The position numbers were made by a program, and so were the translations under genes. This document shows, piece by piece, positions 9,123-20,950 of a stretch of DNA of 64,000 nt (its first letter is position 1; every line of letters begins with the position of its first letter). A model generated the notes under the pieces. That model was not told the origin of the DNA and did not search any database. It worked only from the letters and a program-made list of their open reading frames with translations. Source of the stretch: Alisma plantago-aquatica (Eukaryota > Streptophyta > Magnoliopsida > Alismatales > Alismataceae). The stretch spans positions 296,088,058 to 296,152,057 of the forward strand of contig OY856409.1 in NCBI GenBank assembly GCA_963693085.1, given 5' to 3'.

Positions 9123-10655
9123 ACTACCCCAAGCTTAAACCTTTGCTTGTCCTCAAGAAAGATTGTGTTCAAAGAACAAAAAGATAACATCCAAATTAAG
9201 CTTGGTGATAAATGCTAAAGTTAATAAAAATAGTTTAAAACATCAATTCTCTTAACCTATGTCATTTCAAAGCCAACCCCCACTAGTCAAGCACAATCCT
9301 GTTAAAGTATGACGAAAGAGCATCCAGACAAGATTTAAGCGAATTCACTACAACTTTTCGATACTCATGAGGGTTTGAAGCATAGTTATACAACATAAAA
9401 GCATTGTCACATAGGTGATCGCACGGGTGATGAGCAATGAGCCATCATCATGTATTCATGTAGACCAATCGGGAACAACACACCTCCCACTTATTGAGGT
9501 TCTAAGAAGCAACAAAAGCAAAAGGACTCCAATGACTTCTGAGGATCCCGATTTGCATCAGGTTGGTCCATGTAAGGAGAAACAGTCCTTGCTGTCTGAG
9601 CCAGTTGGCCCAAAGCAGTGAGACGAACTCCTTGTACTGCGCTTGAACCAACCCTGCTAGTGGGATGATCTCATAGGTTTCCTATGGGTTCCTAGTGACT
9701 CTCTAATGATCTTTCGGGGTGGCACTACCAGGCATGAGATACCCACGTTCATGAGAGCAACCATACACTGACTGGGCACCATCCTCAACTCCCCTAAAAG
9801 AGAAAATAACACTCATTTATTCACACTCAGACTTTTATTCTCTACATTATATTTTGTAGGCTTGGGTAAGAACTATTTTTATATTTTTGGGTTTTTTTGG
9901 GAGGCCAAGCCTCTTTTGCAATTTTTTAATTTTTTTATCTTTTTGACTCAATCTAAGGTGAGAGGGCGTGTAGTCCATCAAGGAAAAACACTTCAACTTG
10001 ATTATAGCTCAAAAATCATCATTATCCACTTGATACCTGTGTGAAAAGTAGTAATTATGATTCAAGGATCCTTAGAATAGAAGCAAGTTTGTGAAAAATG
10101 CAGCTTGGAGTTTTGATCAAACTATAGCTCTTTCTAATGGTCCTATATCCTGGATTTGTCATTCACAACATATATCAAGGATATAATGTTTTAAGCTATG
10201 AAAAAGGTGCATAACCTTAGATTTATTACCAAACTTAAGGAAAGAGTCAATGAGCAAGTCCAGCAGAAGATCAAACAGTTTAAGATGAAAATTGTGCATT
10301 TAGGCTTAAGGATAATCATTTAGTTATTAGATTCACATCACATAGACTTAATTTTAAATCTACATATATGAAACAAAGTTTGCACAATTTTAAAATTTAT
10401 ACTAAATGCAGGGAGTAAACATGCATGCGTGAAAAATGAAGAGGTAGAAGGGCGAATATCCCTACCACCCCAAGCTTAAGACTTTTCTCATCCTCGAGCA
10501 AGACCTAAGCTTAGGATAGTAGGGTGGGAATGCATGGAAGTTAGGGTGGGAAATCATATTAAAGTCCTAAAATGATGCATGTATGCAAGGAAATATTCAA
10601 GCAGCTAAAACAAGAGTTTATTTTAACAAAATAAAAGGAAAAGAAAGGAGTAAGA
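9123..10655 (-). other. Noncoding 3' part of the gypsy relic
   Basis: No coding sequence is recognised. The minus strand directly before the 3' LTR reads GACAAGCAAAGGTTTAAG then CTTGGGGTAG, a polypurine-tract context common to plant gypsy elements. A second 'caccccaagcttaag' copy occurs near 10467 and a third partial one near 11115, suggesting internal duplication. Confidence 0.5.
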
Positions 10656-10659
10656 GAAA

Positions 10660-12250
10660 GGGGGTGGTTGCCCCCATGATACCGACATTGGGATCCCAAA
10701 TCCTAAATTTTAGGACCAGTGTCACTTGTGTCTCATCGACGGTTTCCTCCTCATAATAAGAGTAGAATAGGTGGATATGTGGGCCCTTCCAAGTCTAAAG
10801 GAGAGAAATAAAATTCGGAGACTCGGTAAAGTCATCTATGTGCCGGAACTGATTTGAATTGTATTGAGATGAATTCTTCGACAAATCATCTTCAAGGTAC
10901 CTTCCAAGATACAAATCTGAGTAGGAAGGCCCTAGGATGTTGACGTAAAATGAGACAGAGGGGAGAGGCTGAAAGTTTTCTAGAGGGCCCATCACTTCTC
11001 TCTCCACCTCTGAACTTGAGGTTGGATGCTCAGATAAGTCTTCATGTATAGTCTGAGTCATCCAATCATATTTTGAACAAGAAGTATCCCTAGTTGAATC
11101 TGTTTACAGTTATACCACCCCAAGCTTGTCACCTTCTATGGGGTCCGGGGTATCTTCATGCTCAGCAGCCATGTTGTGATGGATTGTCCATCTTGCTCCT
11201 CTGATGTCCACCAAGCCTTGTAATGGGATGGTGGTGAATGTCAGCTCATGCTACTCCAACTTTTCATTATCAGTATATTCACTCTACTGTGAGGAATAGT
11301 CATCATCAACCTCATCGAACAAATTCTTCCAAACCATGGTCGGCGTACTGCTCAAAGTGAAGTGACAAGTCTCAATATGAGAGATATCACCCTAGTCTAG
11401 GTCAATGTCTAATTTAGGTTCCTCAAACTGATCTCGCTGTTGTGAGGTTGTTTGACTTCCCTGGTGAGGATATGAGTCATCATCATCATCAAGCCATTCA
11501 TGTCTTGTAGATTCCATTGGTTGATCAATTGAAGCATCTGGATAAAATAAAGGGTTCCCCTGGATGGGCGAGTCTTCACCAAAAAATCATGGTAAATCCA
11601 GTTGATAGCCTGAATAGGATGTTGAGGTATGTTCCATATCAGGCCCAATGGTATGGTATTGATGATTGAATACTTCATGATTGTGCTTTGGCACTTGTAA
11701 TCATGTGGCAACTAAATCGATGAGCTCTGGAAGCCTCCTGCCCTGTTCAACATCCTTATCATGAAGTTGTTGTATTTGAGCAGCAATGCTTTCAAAATCC
11801 ATCAATTTTACCATGCACCTTTGTTGGGAATCCGCAGTATCAAACTGATGCACTTAGACAAATCCTTGTTCAATAGTTTGAAGTAAACTTCTACTACGGT
11901 CTGCGATCTCAGTGGCTACTTGGAGCTAATGATCCTACTTTTCTAGTAGCTACTGGAGCGGATCTACTTTTTCTTGGAAATGAGGAGTTAAGGAGGAGGT
12001 GAGTGCATTGAAACTTTCTTCGGCCAGGTCCACTACTCTAATTAGTTCTTGATCCCATGATAGCACAGAAGTCGAGGGCCGATCGACGATCTCCATTGTT
12101 GAAACTTCTACATATAACGACAGTGGAGGTGAGTATAGCTCGACAAGCTATAGAGCATGGCTTTTAATTATTTGCCAGTAGTTGGAACTATGCAAAAACT
12201 CAGGAGGACAGGTGGACAAGATAACTTGTCTTGTAGATGCAAGATCCATG
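10660..12250 (-). pseudogene. Decayed gag-like ORF of the gypsy relic
   Basis: The minus strand carries long readable blocks joined by stops and shifts. It begins near 12250 with MDLASTRQVILSTCPPEFLH. It continues through GEDSPIQGNPLFYPDASIDQ, EWLDDDDDSYPHQGSQTTSQ and MTQTIHEDLSEHPTSSSEVE, and ends near 10640 with KFRIWDPNVGIMGA. The composition is acidic and Ser/Gln-rich without recognisable protease, RT or integrase motifs. The position after the primer-binding site suggests a gag or element-specific leader protein. I do not recognise a named domain. Confidence 0.4.
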
Positions 12251-12391
12251 GCTGAAAAGATGTACAAGAAGAAGAAAAAAAACTATTCAATATGTATAAA
12301 CAAATCTATGTAAAGCAAAAAGAAAACTATGCATATATACAGGCTTAAGGATGACAGAACAAAATCCTTGGGCATGTAAATGTGGAAAACC

Positions 12392-12411
12392 ACATCCCTG
12401 CAATAGCACCA
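12392..12411 (-). promoter_or_regulatory. Decayed primer-binding site
   Basis: On the minus strand TTTTGGTGCTATTGCAGGGA follows the LTR end (GATCA) by a few bases. It resembles the TGGCGCCGTTGCC-type site typical of Athila/Tat elements, with mostly C-to-T and G-to-A changes. This match sets the LTR boundary. Confidence 0.5.
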
Positions 12412-12416
12412 AAAGT

Positions 12417-14308
12417 TGATCTAGCTTCGAGAGGAGGGCGGTGATTATAACTTTGAATTTATAACCCAAAACCTTCAAGAACCCCCACAACTTTATTATG
12501 GGGTCGAAGTAGATATACGGGGTCGAACATAGGGGCGTGGGGATGCTTAGGACACTTAAGATCTCGTTCTTAAGTCAGATAAGCCAATCTAATAGTCAAT
12601 AAAAGTACAGAGCTAGAACTAGTCTAGTAGGTTGTCACGAAATAAAACAAAACAAAGAAAAAAAACAAAGTCTGTAGGATTCTACTAATTAGAGAGAAGG
12701 AGTTCCTGGCTATGTAACCACAAGTTGGGCAGTCTATGCACCCGTTCTCGGGCATAGACAACCCTCGAACACTCGAGCAAGCAACCTACATCCAAACATG
12801 GTACGTACTATGGTGCATGTTCCTGTGGGGTCATCCCACTTGCTTTCGTGTAGCGTGACTAAAACCCATTGATGATATGAAACCTCTCTCAAGGATGACA
12901 AATCAACATCCTAGAATATTCTAGATACCCTCTTAGGTCTAGAGTATTTTGAGATGCTAGGAACATGTGTGATCTGGGCAGAACCTGGTAGTGGGCCTAG
13001 ATCACCTGGAACCATCTTCATTTTAGATTCCGATCCAAACTACCTTCTATTATCTATTTCTACAACAAATCTTTCGATATACACAGAAATATAAGTTCAA
13101 GTAAGAAAGAGATCAACCAAACTAGCAATCATAACTAGAAAGAGAAGATAGAACAAGAAAAGTACTAGATCTGGGATAAAACTACTTATTTAAGGTAAAA
13201 TTACATAAACATGTCCAAAATGGGCTACATAGCCAAGAAGGAGCTCAACTAGCCATGGACAAGCATAGTTGGCACCGAACAAAGATAGAAAAACATCATT
13301 TGTATAGAAACAAAGGAGAAAAGTAGAAGAAAGGAGAAGAAGAAGAGATTTATCCCATAGAGGAGAGGTTGCTCTCGCTCCTTAGCCCCTGTATAGGCTG
13401 GATCTCATCCTTTAGGTCATTCTACTTGATCTTCTGGACTCCTTGGCCTCCTTTCTCTCTAGATCCATCATCTCGAACAGTAGCTTGGTGAGTGGATGGA
13501 GGTAGAAAATGGTAGTGGATGGTAGGAAATGGGCGGAAATGGGTGGATGATGGTGGGAAATGGTGGAGGGCGGAAGCACGCTGAAGAGACGGTCATAGGG
13601 TGAGCACTCGGCCTTCTCAGACCATTGGACCCTCCTACGTGACTCTTGGAACCTCCTAATGTCAGAGCCATCAAGTGGAACTGCTAAAATTTAGAACCCC
13701 CCTTTAGGTGGAGAGGGGCGGGTATTTATAGGCGAAATGGTCGAGGTGCTGATTCAGGTCGCGGCCCTGCTCACCACAGTCACGGTCGCAGTAGATCCCG
13801 CAGTCACGGTCGCGGCAGACCACAATCGAGGTGGATGCCTCAGTTGCGATCGGGGTGTATGCCTTGATTGCAGTCATGATCAAACCGCAGTCGAGGTGGA
13901 TCCCGCGGTCACGGTGTTGTTTTCTTGGCGGCGGTTGCGACATCCTCCTTGGTCATGGTTGCGGTTGCGGTGTCATGGCCCAAACCCACCCCCACGGAGT
14001 GGGGGCTATTACTGGTGGTTGACTAGCGGGACCACCGTCTCCTAAGATGGTGCACATAGTGTGATGCTTAGTCCACCGCGGTCGTGACAAATTGATGCCT
14101 AGCTGCTGCAAAAACCATGTGTTGGGGAGAAATCTTGGAGAATAGATGTCTTTTCAGGTTTGGTGCCTGTAAGTCCCAAAATTGGCTATTTGAGCAACTT
14201 TATCTATGAAAAGATAAGAATATATGGTTATTTTGGGCATTTAAGGCTATATTGATACAAAACTATAAATAAATACTTAGCATAGATGCCTAAATTTGGG
14301 TGTTATCA
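12417..14308 (-). repeat. 5' LTR of the gypsy relic (about 1.9 kb)
   Basis: On the minus strand it starts TGATAACACCC (14308) and ends AGCTAGATCA (12417), just before the primer-binding site. A TATA box (minus CCTATAAATACC, 13722-13732) lies about 580 bp in. The LTR carries a GC-rich repeat block at 13740-13975. It has no full-length partner in the window, so the length is inferred from the site layout. Confidence 0.55.
13740..13975 (-). repeat. GC-rich repeat block with 'cacggtcgcgg' motifs
   Basis: Repeated near-copies of 'gcagtcacggtcgcgg', 'gtcgaggtggatcccgcggtcacggt' and 'ggttgcggt' recur in direct and inverted arrangement, upstream of the LTR's minus-strand TATA box. Open frames across this block look like by-products of the repeat and I do not call them genes. 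Confidence 0.65.
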
Positions 14309-16090
14309 CTAAGTCATGTGTACATAAGACGAACTAGTCGAGCATCAAAACATCTTTAATCATGAAATTGAGGGCTAGAGTGAGGGTTTAGTGAAAAGAC
14401 GAAGTGCAAAACATATATGAGATGAGGGAAAATTACAGGTTATCACAGTTGTGTTCATAGATGTTGTCAACAATAAATTCAAAGTTATTCACAAAAGAAC
14501 GCATACATATATATTTACCATCATCTTCAATTTTGTTGATTTTTTCAAGTGTATGATTAGGGTAGGATTTGTTCTTCACTATCCATTCAATTTCATTGTT
14601 GTGTCTCTTTAAGAACATATAGACCAGTTGATAATATTTTAAATAACTACTACTTGAATATGAAGATTTTTGACACCTTTTAGTACACAATTAATGGACT
14701 TTTTATTTTGTTGCTAGTAAAATTACATATATATAGCCTCGATCATATTCAAGTGCCCACTTGATAATATCAACACCAACAATATAGTTGTGATTTTCTA
14801 GACTTATAGCATGAATATCGTCCATCAACTAATTGAAATTCAACGTACTTAGTTATTTATAACAAATTATATAAACTAACTCTACCACCTCAGTGGATTT
14901 GAGTTATGTTTGCAAATCTTCACATATAAGTCAAAGACAATGATGATCAATGGCCTTGTTGATAACACTTTCAATTGTATCATGAATGACACTCTTTTTT
15001 TTGAAACACTACAAAGATGTAAATGGTTGGAGAGTCCTATAATAAGTCTAGAGTAACTATTAAAAATTATTCTCAAGGTTTAGTATTATGTTCTCAAAAA
15101 TACCAATTATAATAGGAAAAAGGTTGACTGGCATACTAGTGCTAATAAGAAGAGTACCCTTCTATATTGACTGGTAACAATTTTATCATCAACACTGAGA
15201 ACAAGACAAAAAATGAGGCCTACCTGTAATAGAAGGTTCAAATGGTCATAGGAACCCATAAAATCTATGTGTACTTTGTGTTTTTCTGAGTGTATTAACA
15301 ATTGTGTGTACATTATATCATTTCTTGATTATATTCAGAATCAGATACACTAAAGGAGGTTGTTATAGAATATTCTTAATACTAAAAAGTATTATAGATA
15401 ACATTTTTTCTTAGAATATCATTTCCTTTTGTAGATTTTATTTGTTATTTCAAAAATAACTTTGTCAAGATCTCCTCGTGATCATATCAACACATTCCAC
15501 TAAAACTTATATGATCACTCATGTAATATAAGACATTACCAGTTTTTTATATTCTATATTCTTACTAGAACTATAGCATATATGTTCAAATTTACATTTT
15601 CTAATCTTCCACAAATCCCAACCCTTATAGAAACACTGAGTGTGAAACCTTTAAAGAAAATGGTCATGTATAGAAACTAATTAGGTGACCAATTTAGTGT
15701 TAAAACAATGGGTCTTATATTGAAAATTTTGTTTATCAACCATGATTAACATTTATAATAAATCCACTTCATATTGAAAAACAATGCATGGTCCAATTTC
15801 ACCATCAAAATAAGATGATTATTCAATATAATATATGTTTCTACAATTAGAAATCCATTCATATTCATGAAATAAAATATAGTCGTCTGTTCAAGAAATG
15901 TGTAATGTAAATAATATATCAAGGGGAAATTAAAGATGGTGGAGGAAGTGGGGCGATAGGAGACTAGCAGTGATCTAGGGTTTGCCTCTAAAGACAATGC
16001 AGATTCTAAAAGAAATAGGGCTTTGTCGATATTGTCGATACCATTGGAAGAGTATGATATCCATCTAACTTATAGAACCAAAGATTGCAA
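14309..16090. other. AT-rich stretch, no gene recognised
   Basis: Only short frames occur. A minus-strand frame of 85 codons (14433-14690) reads plausibly as protein (for example NKSYPNHTLEKINKIEDDG) but matches nothing I know. It may be a transposase scrap. Confidence 0.5.
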
Positions 16091-16099
16091 ATTGTAGTC

Positions 16100-19000
16100 C
16101 TATGTTCTTCTAAGATGCGAGAGAGAATTGGGGTTTGAACTCAATAGAAGTGGAAGGGAAGAATAATGAAAATGGCCATTACCCTCCATTGTTGGAAGAA
16201 GGAACTAGAAGCAGAAGATATGGTGAAGTAAGAGATAAGGAAGAGAGTCCAAGTATCATACAAAGATTTAGTTGAAGATGCAAACAATTGTATGCATGGT
16301 TATATCCATATTGAAGTAGAACAATTGGATATTAGATTGAAATTGAAAGACATTATTTTTTCCATGGTGGGTGGTTTACTAGCGCTTTATGTGAGCTATA
16401 AGGCACCGGGAACACTTCTTAAGTCATAGAAGTATGCGGTCATGAATGTTTTTTTATCCAAAGATACATGTTATCTAACCCTAAGAAACAAGATAAGACT
16501 AATGTGGAAAATAGATGACATTTTGAGCCTTATTGGTTTGGGAAATGCTTATTATCTTTTACAATTACAAAGGATAGAAGATTACATGAGGGCATTGTCA
16601 TGAGGTTTCTGGCCATTGTTAGGATCTTATCTTTCGGTCTTGTGATAAGATCCATGTTTTTGCCTAAAAATGCTCAACCAAAGAAGATGGTAGTCTGGGT
16701 TTAGAATTGAAAGAAGTGGGAAATAAGATTTGGAAGAACAATCAAGGTAGATCAAAATATCACAATGCAAACAAGAGGCTATTTCCCATTTGTTGTAGTA
16801 GAGACTAAAACCAGGAATCCCCTAACCTCGACAGTCTTGTTTTTGGACAGGAGGTACACATTTTAGTATGAGAACATGTGTTTCATATGCATGAAGTGTG
16901 ACATGACGAGTCACATAGGAAAAGCTTATCCAAAGGAGACTTAATGCAACAGATCATAAAATTCCTAAAGAGGATGGTGAGGGTCTTCCACAACAAGTAC
17001 AAGGAGTCCCAAATTTCATGGAAAGTATTCATGCAAGACCAATATCGAGGAAGTCAAGGAAGCAAGTAGTAGAGAAGAATAATTTGTAGAGAGGAAGTAG
17101 ATTTCAAGAAATACAAGATGAAGATGAAGAATTCAAAGTAATATTAGTTGAAGAGGAAACTAAAGGAAATGTGAAGAAAGTAAAGAAGGGTGTGAGTGGA
17201 TCAAGTTGGGGGATGATAATATTAATTTTTTCATGTGTTTGTGAAAATGAGATGCAATCAAAATAAGATATCAAGACTGAAAGATAGTAAAGTGATTTGA
17301 TAGAGAGTCGGTTGGAATAGAACACTCATGTCAGAGATTATTTCATGATTTTTTTTGCTGATAGTAATCAAGATTCAAGGGAACATGTGTGTTTCCTATA
17401 TATAGGTCATTTACCTATGTTGAGAATGAAGAAAGAACCCAACTGGCAAAAGTATATAATTTTTGGATGAAACACCTAAATGTCTAAAGTCTATGGATCC
17501 TTTGAAGGCATCAAGTCTTAATGGGATTGTTACTTTTTTATACATAAGAATTCAGAGGCCGTATTACAATCGACTAAAAGATCATCCTTTTATAGGGGAA
17601 CCTCTTTAGGAGAGAGTGACAGATTTGACTATTACCCTAATAACCAAGATAAATCAGCCAGAAACATACAGCTAGCTGAGACATATATCCTTGAACAATG
17701 TGTGTGTCAAGATCCTATCTAAAAGTCATTGTTTTGAGAAAGAAACCATATCTAAATGATTGGATCTCTATGATGCAAATGAGTTTCACACCAAGTAGAA
17801 GGATTTCAAAGAAATCCATGTGAATCCACTTGATAGAAACTAACACGACGAAGAGACACTCACTAGTCATTAAGCTTGACATGGCAAAGGCATACAATCA
17901 TATGTCTTGGGAGTTCATTGAAGACACTCTTCACAGAGTGACTATGCCTATTAATCTTGTTTCTATTATAATGCAAGTTGTTACCACATAAAAGTCTAAT
18001 ATCCTTGGGAAGGGGAACACTTAGAGGATTTTATACCTTGTAGAGATGTCAAGAAAGGAGACCCACCTTAGATTTTTATCTTATGCCTTGATAGATTAAG
18101 CGAGGCGATTGCAAAGGAGGTATACGATGGAAATTGGAAACCAAAAATATTTACTAGATAGAGAGTAACCGTTATTCATGTTTGATTCACGGATGATATT
18201 CTGCTTTTTGGAGAAGCTATTACTATATAAGGATGGGTAATGATGGAGTCTATGAAAAAGTTTGAGATAGCTTATGGGAAACAACTATCCAAAGAAAGCT
18301 CAAGTTTGTTTTCTAAAAAGGAAGTCCTATTTCTGTTAAAATAAGGATATGTCAGATTATACGTGTTCAACAAATGCAAAATTTGGGAAAACACCTTGTT
18401 GTAACAATAGTGAATGGAAGAAACAAAAATGAACTATATTGATCTCATTTGTAACCTTCACCACAAGGTGGACACATGAATGAACCACACACTTTATCCA
18501 AATGTTAGAATTACATTGGCAAAGTCAGTACTTAACTCGACCACATCATATACTATGCAGTCATTGGTTATACCTAGTTTCACTTGTGCTTATATTGATC
18601 AATTGGTAAGAAATTTTATTTGGAGTGGTAGAAGTGAGAAATCTAGAACTAACCTCGTCACTTGAAATAAGGTGGTGGCACCTACAAATAAGGGAAGTTT
18701 GAGTATATATGCATCAAAAGGAATATAATAATTAATTGATAATAAAAATCATCATGGGACTTTTTTACTAAGAGGAATATGCAGTGGAGAGAACTCATGC
18801 AATGTCAGTATCTAAGGGATAGAGGATACAAGAAGACATGATCAATCTTATGAAGAGGCATACTGAAACATTTGGAAGTAGTGAATTAGTATACAAGGAA
18901 TATAGTGGTTAGAAGTACTAATACAACTTTTGGAAAGATAAATGTATTAAAGCCAATACAAAATATGCATTGAAAGTGATCCCTTAGGACATTGTAGACA

Positions 19001-20950
19001 TGATGGTTTCCTCAATTGTGAAGAACAATGGGGAGTGGGATAGATACTTTCTTGAGGCATGGTTCACCAGTGACATAGTGAATGACATTGTGAATATGAT
19101 ACCTCCTAGGATGAGGTATGGAAAGGATAGCTTTACATGGATACTGTAGAAGCATGGTATGTTCAACTCTAAGAATGCATATAATTTGTTGATGGAGGGA
19201 AAAATGAAACATACAGAAGGAAAGTGGGATATCATTTAGCATTCCCCATTCCCACAAGAATAAAGTGCTTTCTCTAGAGTCTACAACATGAATGAATACA
19301 AACAAACCTATTGAGAAATGTATTGAGGATGTTTGATTCCCCAAATGCGAGAGGTGTCATGAACCTACAAAAACTAGATTGCATGTCACAAGGGACTGCC
19401 CTATTAGAAAGAAGGTATGTAGAAGCTTATCACAACCATTTGGTATTGAGTCCTTTGATAGTGAACATAGAGGACTCTATTAGTAAGAATCCAAAAAATC
19501 AGATGCTAGAAAGGATTGGAATATAATATTTGTAGTGACATGATTGACTTTATGGAAAATAAGAGATGTGAAAGTTTTTCAAAAGAAGAAAAGTAATATT
19601 TCCACATGTAATCTATGCATCAAATCCTTTCAAAAATCTACATTCTATATGGATCAAACTCAAAGGACTACACAAGGGTTGTCTACACTGGATCTAAACC
19701 ATTACTACCCAATGTAGGAATTGTTATAGCAATGGATGTTGTAGTAAACTCACATAGAGGAAAGGCAAGTTGAGGTTATGTTATACGTGACCACAAAGGC
19801 TACTAGTTCCAAGGCGGAGATATGTTGATTGCTAGTATTTATCCTTTAGAAGCTGACACAAGATATATACTCATAGGGCTGGAAAAGGGATCCATATGGG
19901 GAATACCCATGGCCTTCTGTGGCTCGATTCAAAGATCATAATGGAGTACATTGAAAAAAGTATGCATAATCCAATTATATATCAAACCCTAGTTGAAGTT
20001 GTAATAAGGAGTCTTCACTGATCATGAAACATGCAACTGAGAGTTAGAAAGAGGGAGAACAAAGAACTAACATACACCTTTGTTGGTATATGTATGCCCG
20101 TAGAGCCATCCCAAGTGATTGTATGGAGTCGGATATTAATTAATCAATTAATATGATTATTTGGTTAATTAATGAATTCCGGAATAGTCTAATTAATCCA
20201 CGAGCGTTTTAATTAACGCAACGTTTCTGTTTACCGATGGGTTTAAGAAACCCTATTTCCCTTCGTATCCTGTTTAAAGGAGGATTGACGGCCGATATCT
20301 ATATAAGATAGAGAGAGGCTTTTCCGTTTACGCTCACACACGTAAATCCTATCCGTCATCGTTCTTAGGAGAGAAAGGAGAGAAACGCACCGCTAGCACG
20401 CCGCCGCAGAGACACGACTCCTTTCCGCTGGTTTGGGAAGCGCGACGTGGAGTTCCGTCCATCCGCGTGGACGGAGTAGAGATGCAGACGCCTTGACGCC
20501 TGCGTTCGGAGGACGTCGACGACCACCACATGTACGCACTACGAGCGGCGTACATCACTGCCGCAAAGGAGCGCCGCCGGATCAACCTGCGACAGTGAAC
20601 GGGAGAGAAGTTCCGTCCGTGTAGGTTAGCAGTGTTGCACCGTCGTGCAACGAGATATCGCCAGACTTGCTCCGCGATAAGGTATATCCCGCAAACCTAT
20701 TTCCGAATACGTTGTTGTCGACGAGATCCTGTTTCGGGTTGCGTGGATTTTATTACTTCCGCCGCGCATGTTTTCTCCATAAAACCCAACAACCTTAGCC
20801 AAGAAACATTTGTAATCTAGTGTAAGAGCATTTTAATGAATGTCCTCTATGAGTGAAAGAAGTCTATGAGAGGGAGATTGTGGAAGGTGTTGAAGAAGGA
20901 GGAGCTAATCTCAATTAGAAGTAATTAACTACATTGTATAATGAAAAAAT
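16100..20950 (+). pseudogene. LINE (L1-type) retrotransposon, heavily decayed
   Basis: Plus-strand remnants appear in LINE order. A gag region ends in a damaged zinc knuckle (16877 on, CFICMKCDMTSHIGKAY, where Tyr replaces the last Cys). RT pieces follow: KLDMAKAYNHMSWEFIED near 17874, RDVKKGDPP near 18040, ILCLDRLSEAI near 18080 and FTDDILLFGEA near 18180. The post-RT segment is LAKSVLNSTTSYTMQSLVIP with LVRNFIWSG (18516-18630). A zinc-binding-like region (19120-19260) and an RNase H remnant (GYVIRDHKGY near 19775) complete it. Only about 900 bp separate the zinc knuckle from the RT, so the endonuclease is largely missing. Stops are frequent. The 3' tail is interrupted by a solo LTR at 20081. 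Confidence 0.75.
20081..20791 (+). mobile_element. Solo LTR with 5-bp target duplication ACCTT
   Basis: This 711-bp block starts TGTTGG and ends CCAACA, a perfect 6-bp inverted end. It is flanked by ACCTT on both sides (20076-20080 and 20792-20796). It is GC-rich in an AT-rich setting and has a TATA-like box (tctatataagata near 20300). It carries no primer-binding site or coding sequence, so it is a solo LTR left by LTR-LTR recombination. The TGTTGG/CCAACA ends suggest a Ty1/copia parent. Orientation is taken from the TATA box. Open frames inside it are incidental. Confidence 0.9.

Larger units (their letters stand above)
8943..14308 (-). mobile_element. Tat/Athila-like Ty3/gypsy relic, minus strand
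   Basis: Read on the minus strand, the element has a 5' LTR (14308 down to 12417), a decayed primer-binding site just inside it, a stop-riddled gag-like reading region, a noncoding stretch, a polypurine tract (minus AAGCTTGGGGTAG at 9125-9137) and the first 180 bp of a 3' LTR. The internal part is only about 3.3 kb and I find no pol, so this is a non-autonomous or deleted form. No matching target duplication flanks 8943/14308, as expected if the 3' LTR is truncated. Confidence 0.6.

Noticed and set aside
13704..14045. ORFs on both strands over the 'cacggtcgcgg' block
   Set aside because: They are produced by GC-rich repeats without stops; reading frames on both strands are equally open.
8943..14308. 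Short-LTR (TRIM/LARD) element with 160-180 bp terminal repeats
   Set aside because: A primer-binding-like site at 12392-12411 and an LTR end GATCA at 12417 indicate a 1.9-kb LTR, so the short match is a truncated 3' LTR.
20349..20820. Overlapping GC-rich ORFs near 20.4-20.8 kb
   Set aside because: They lie in a solo LTR and have no protein-like features.
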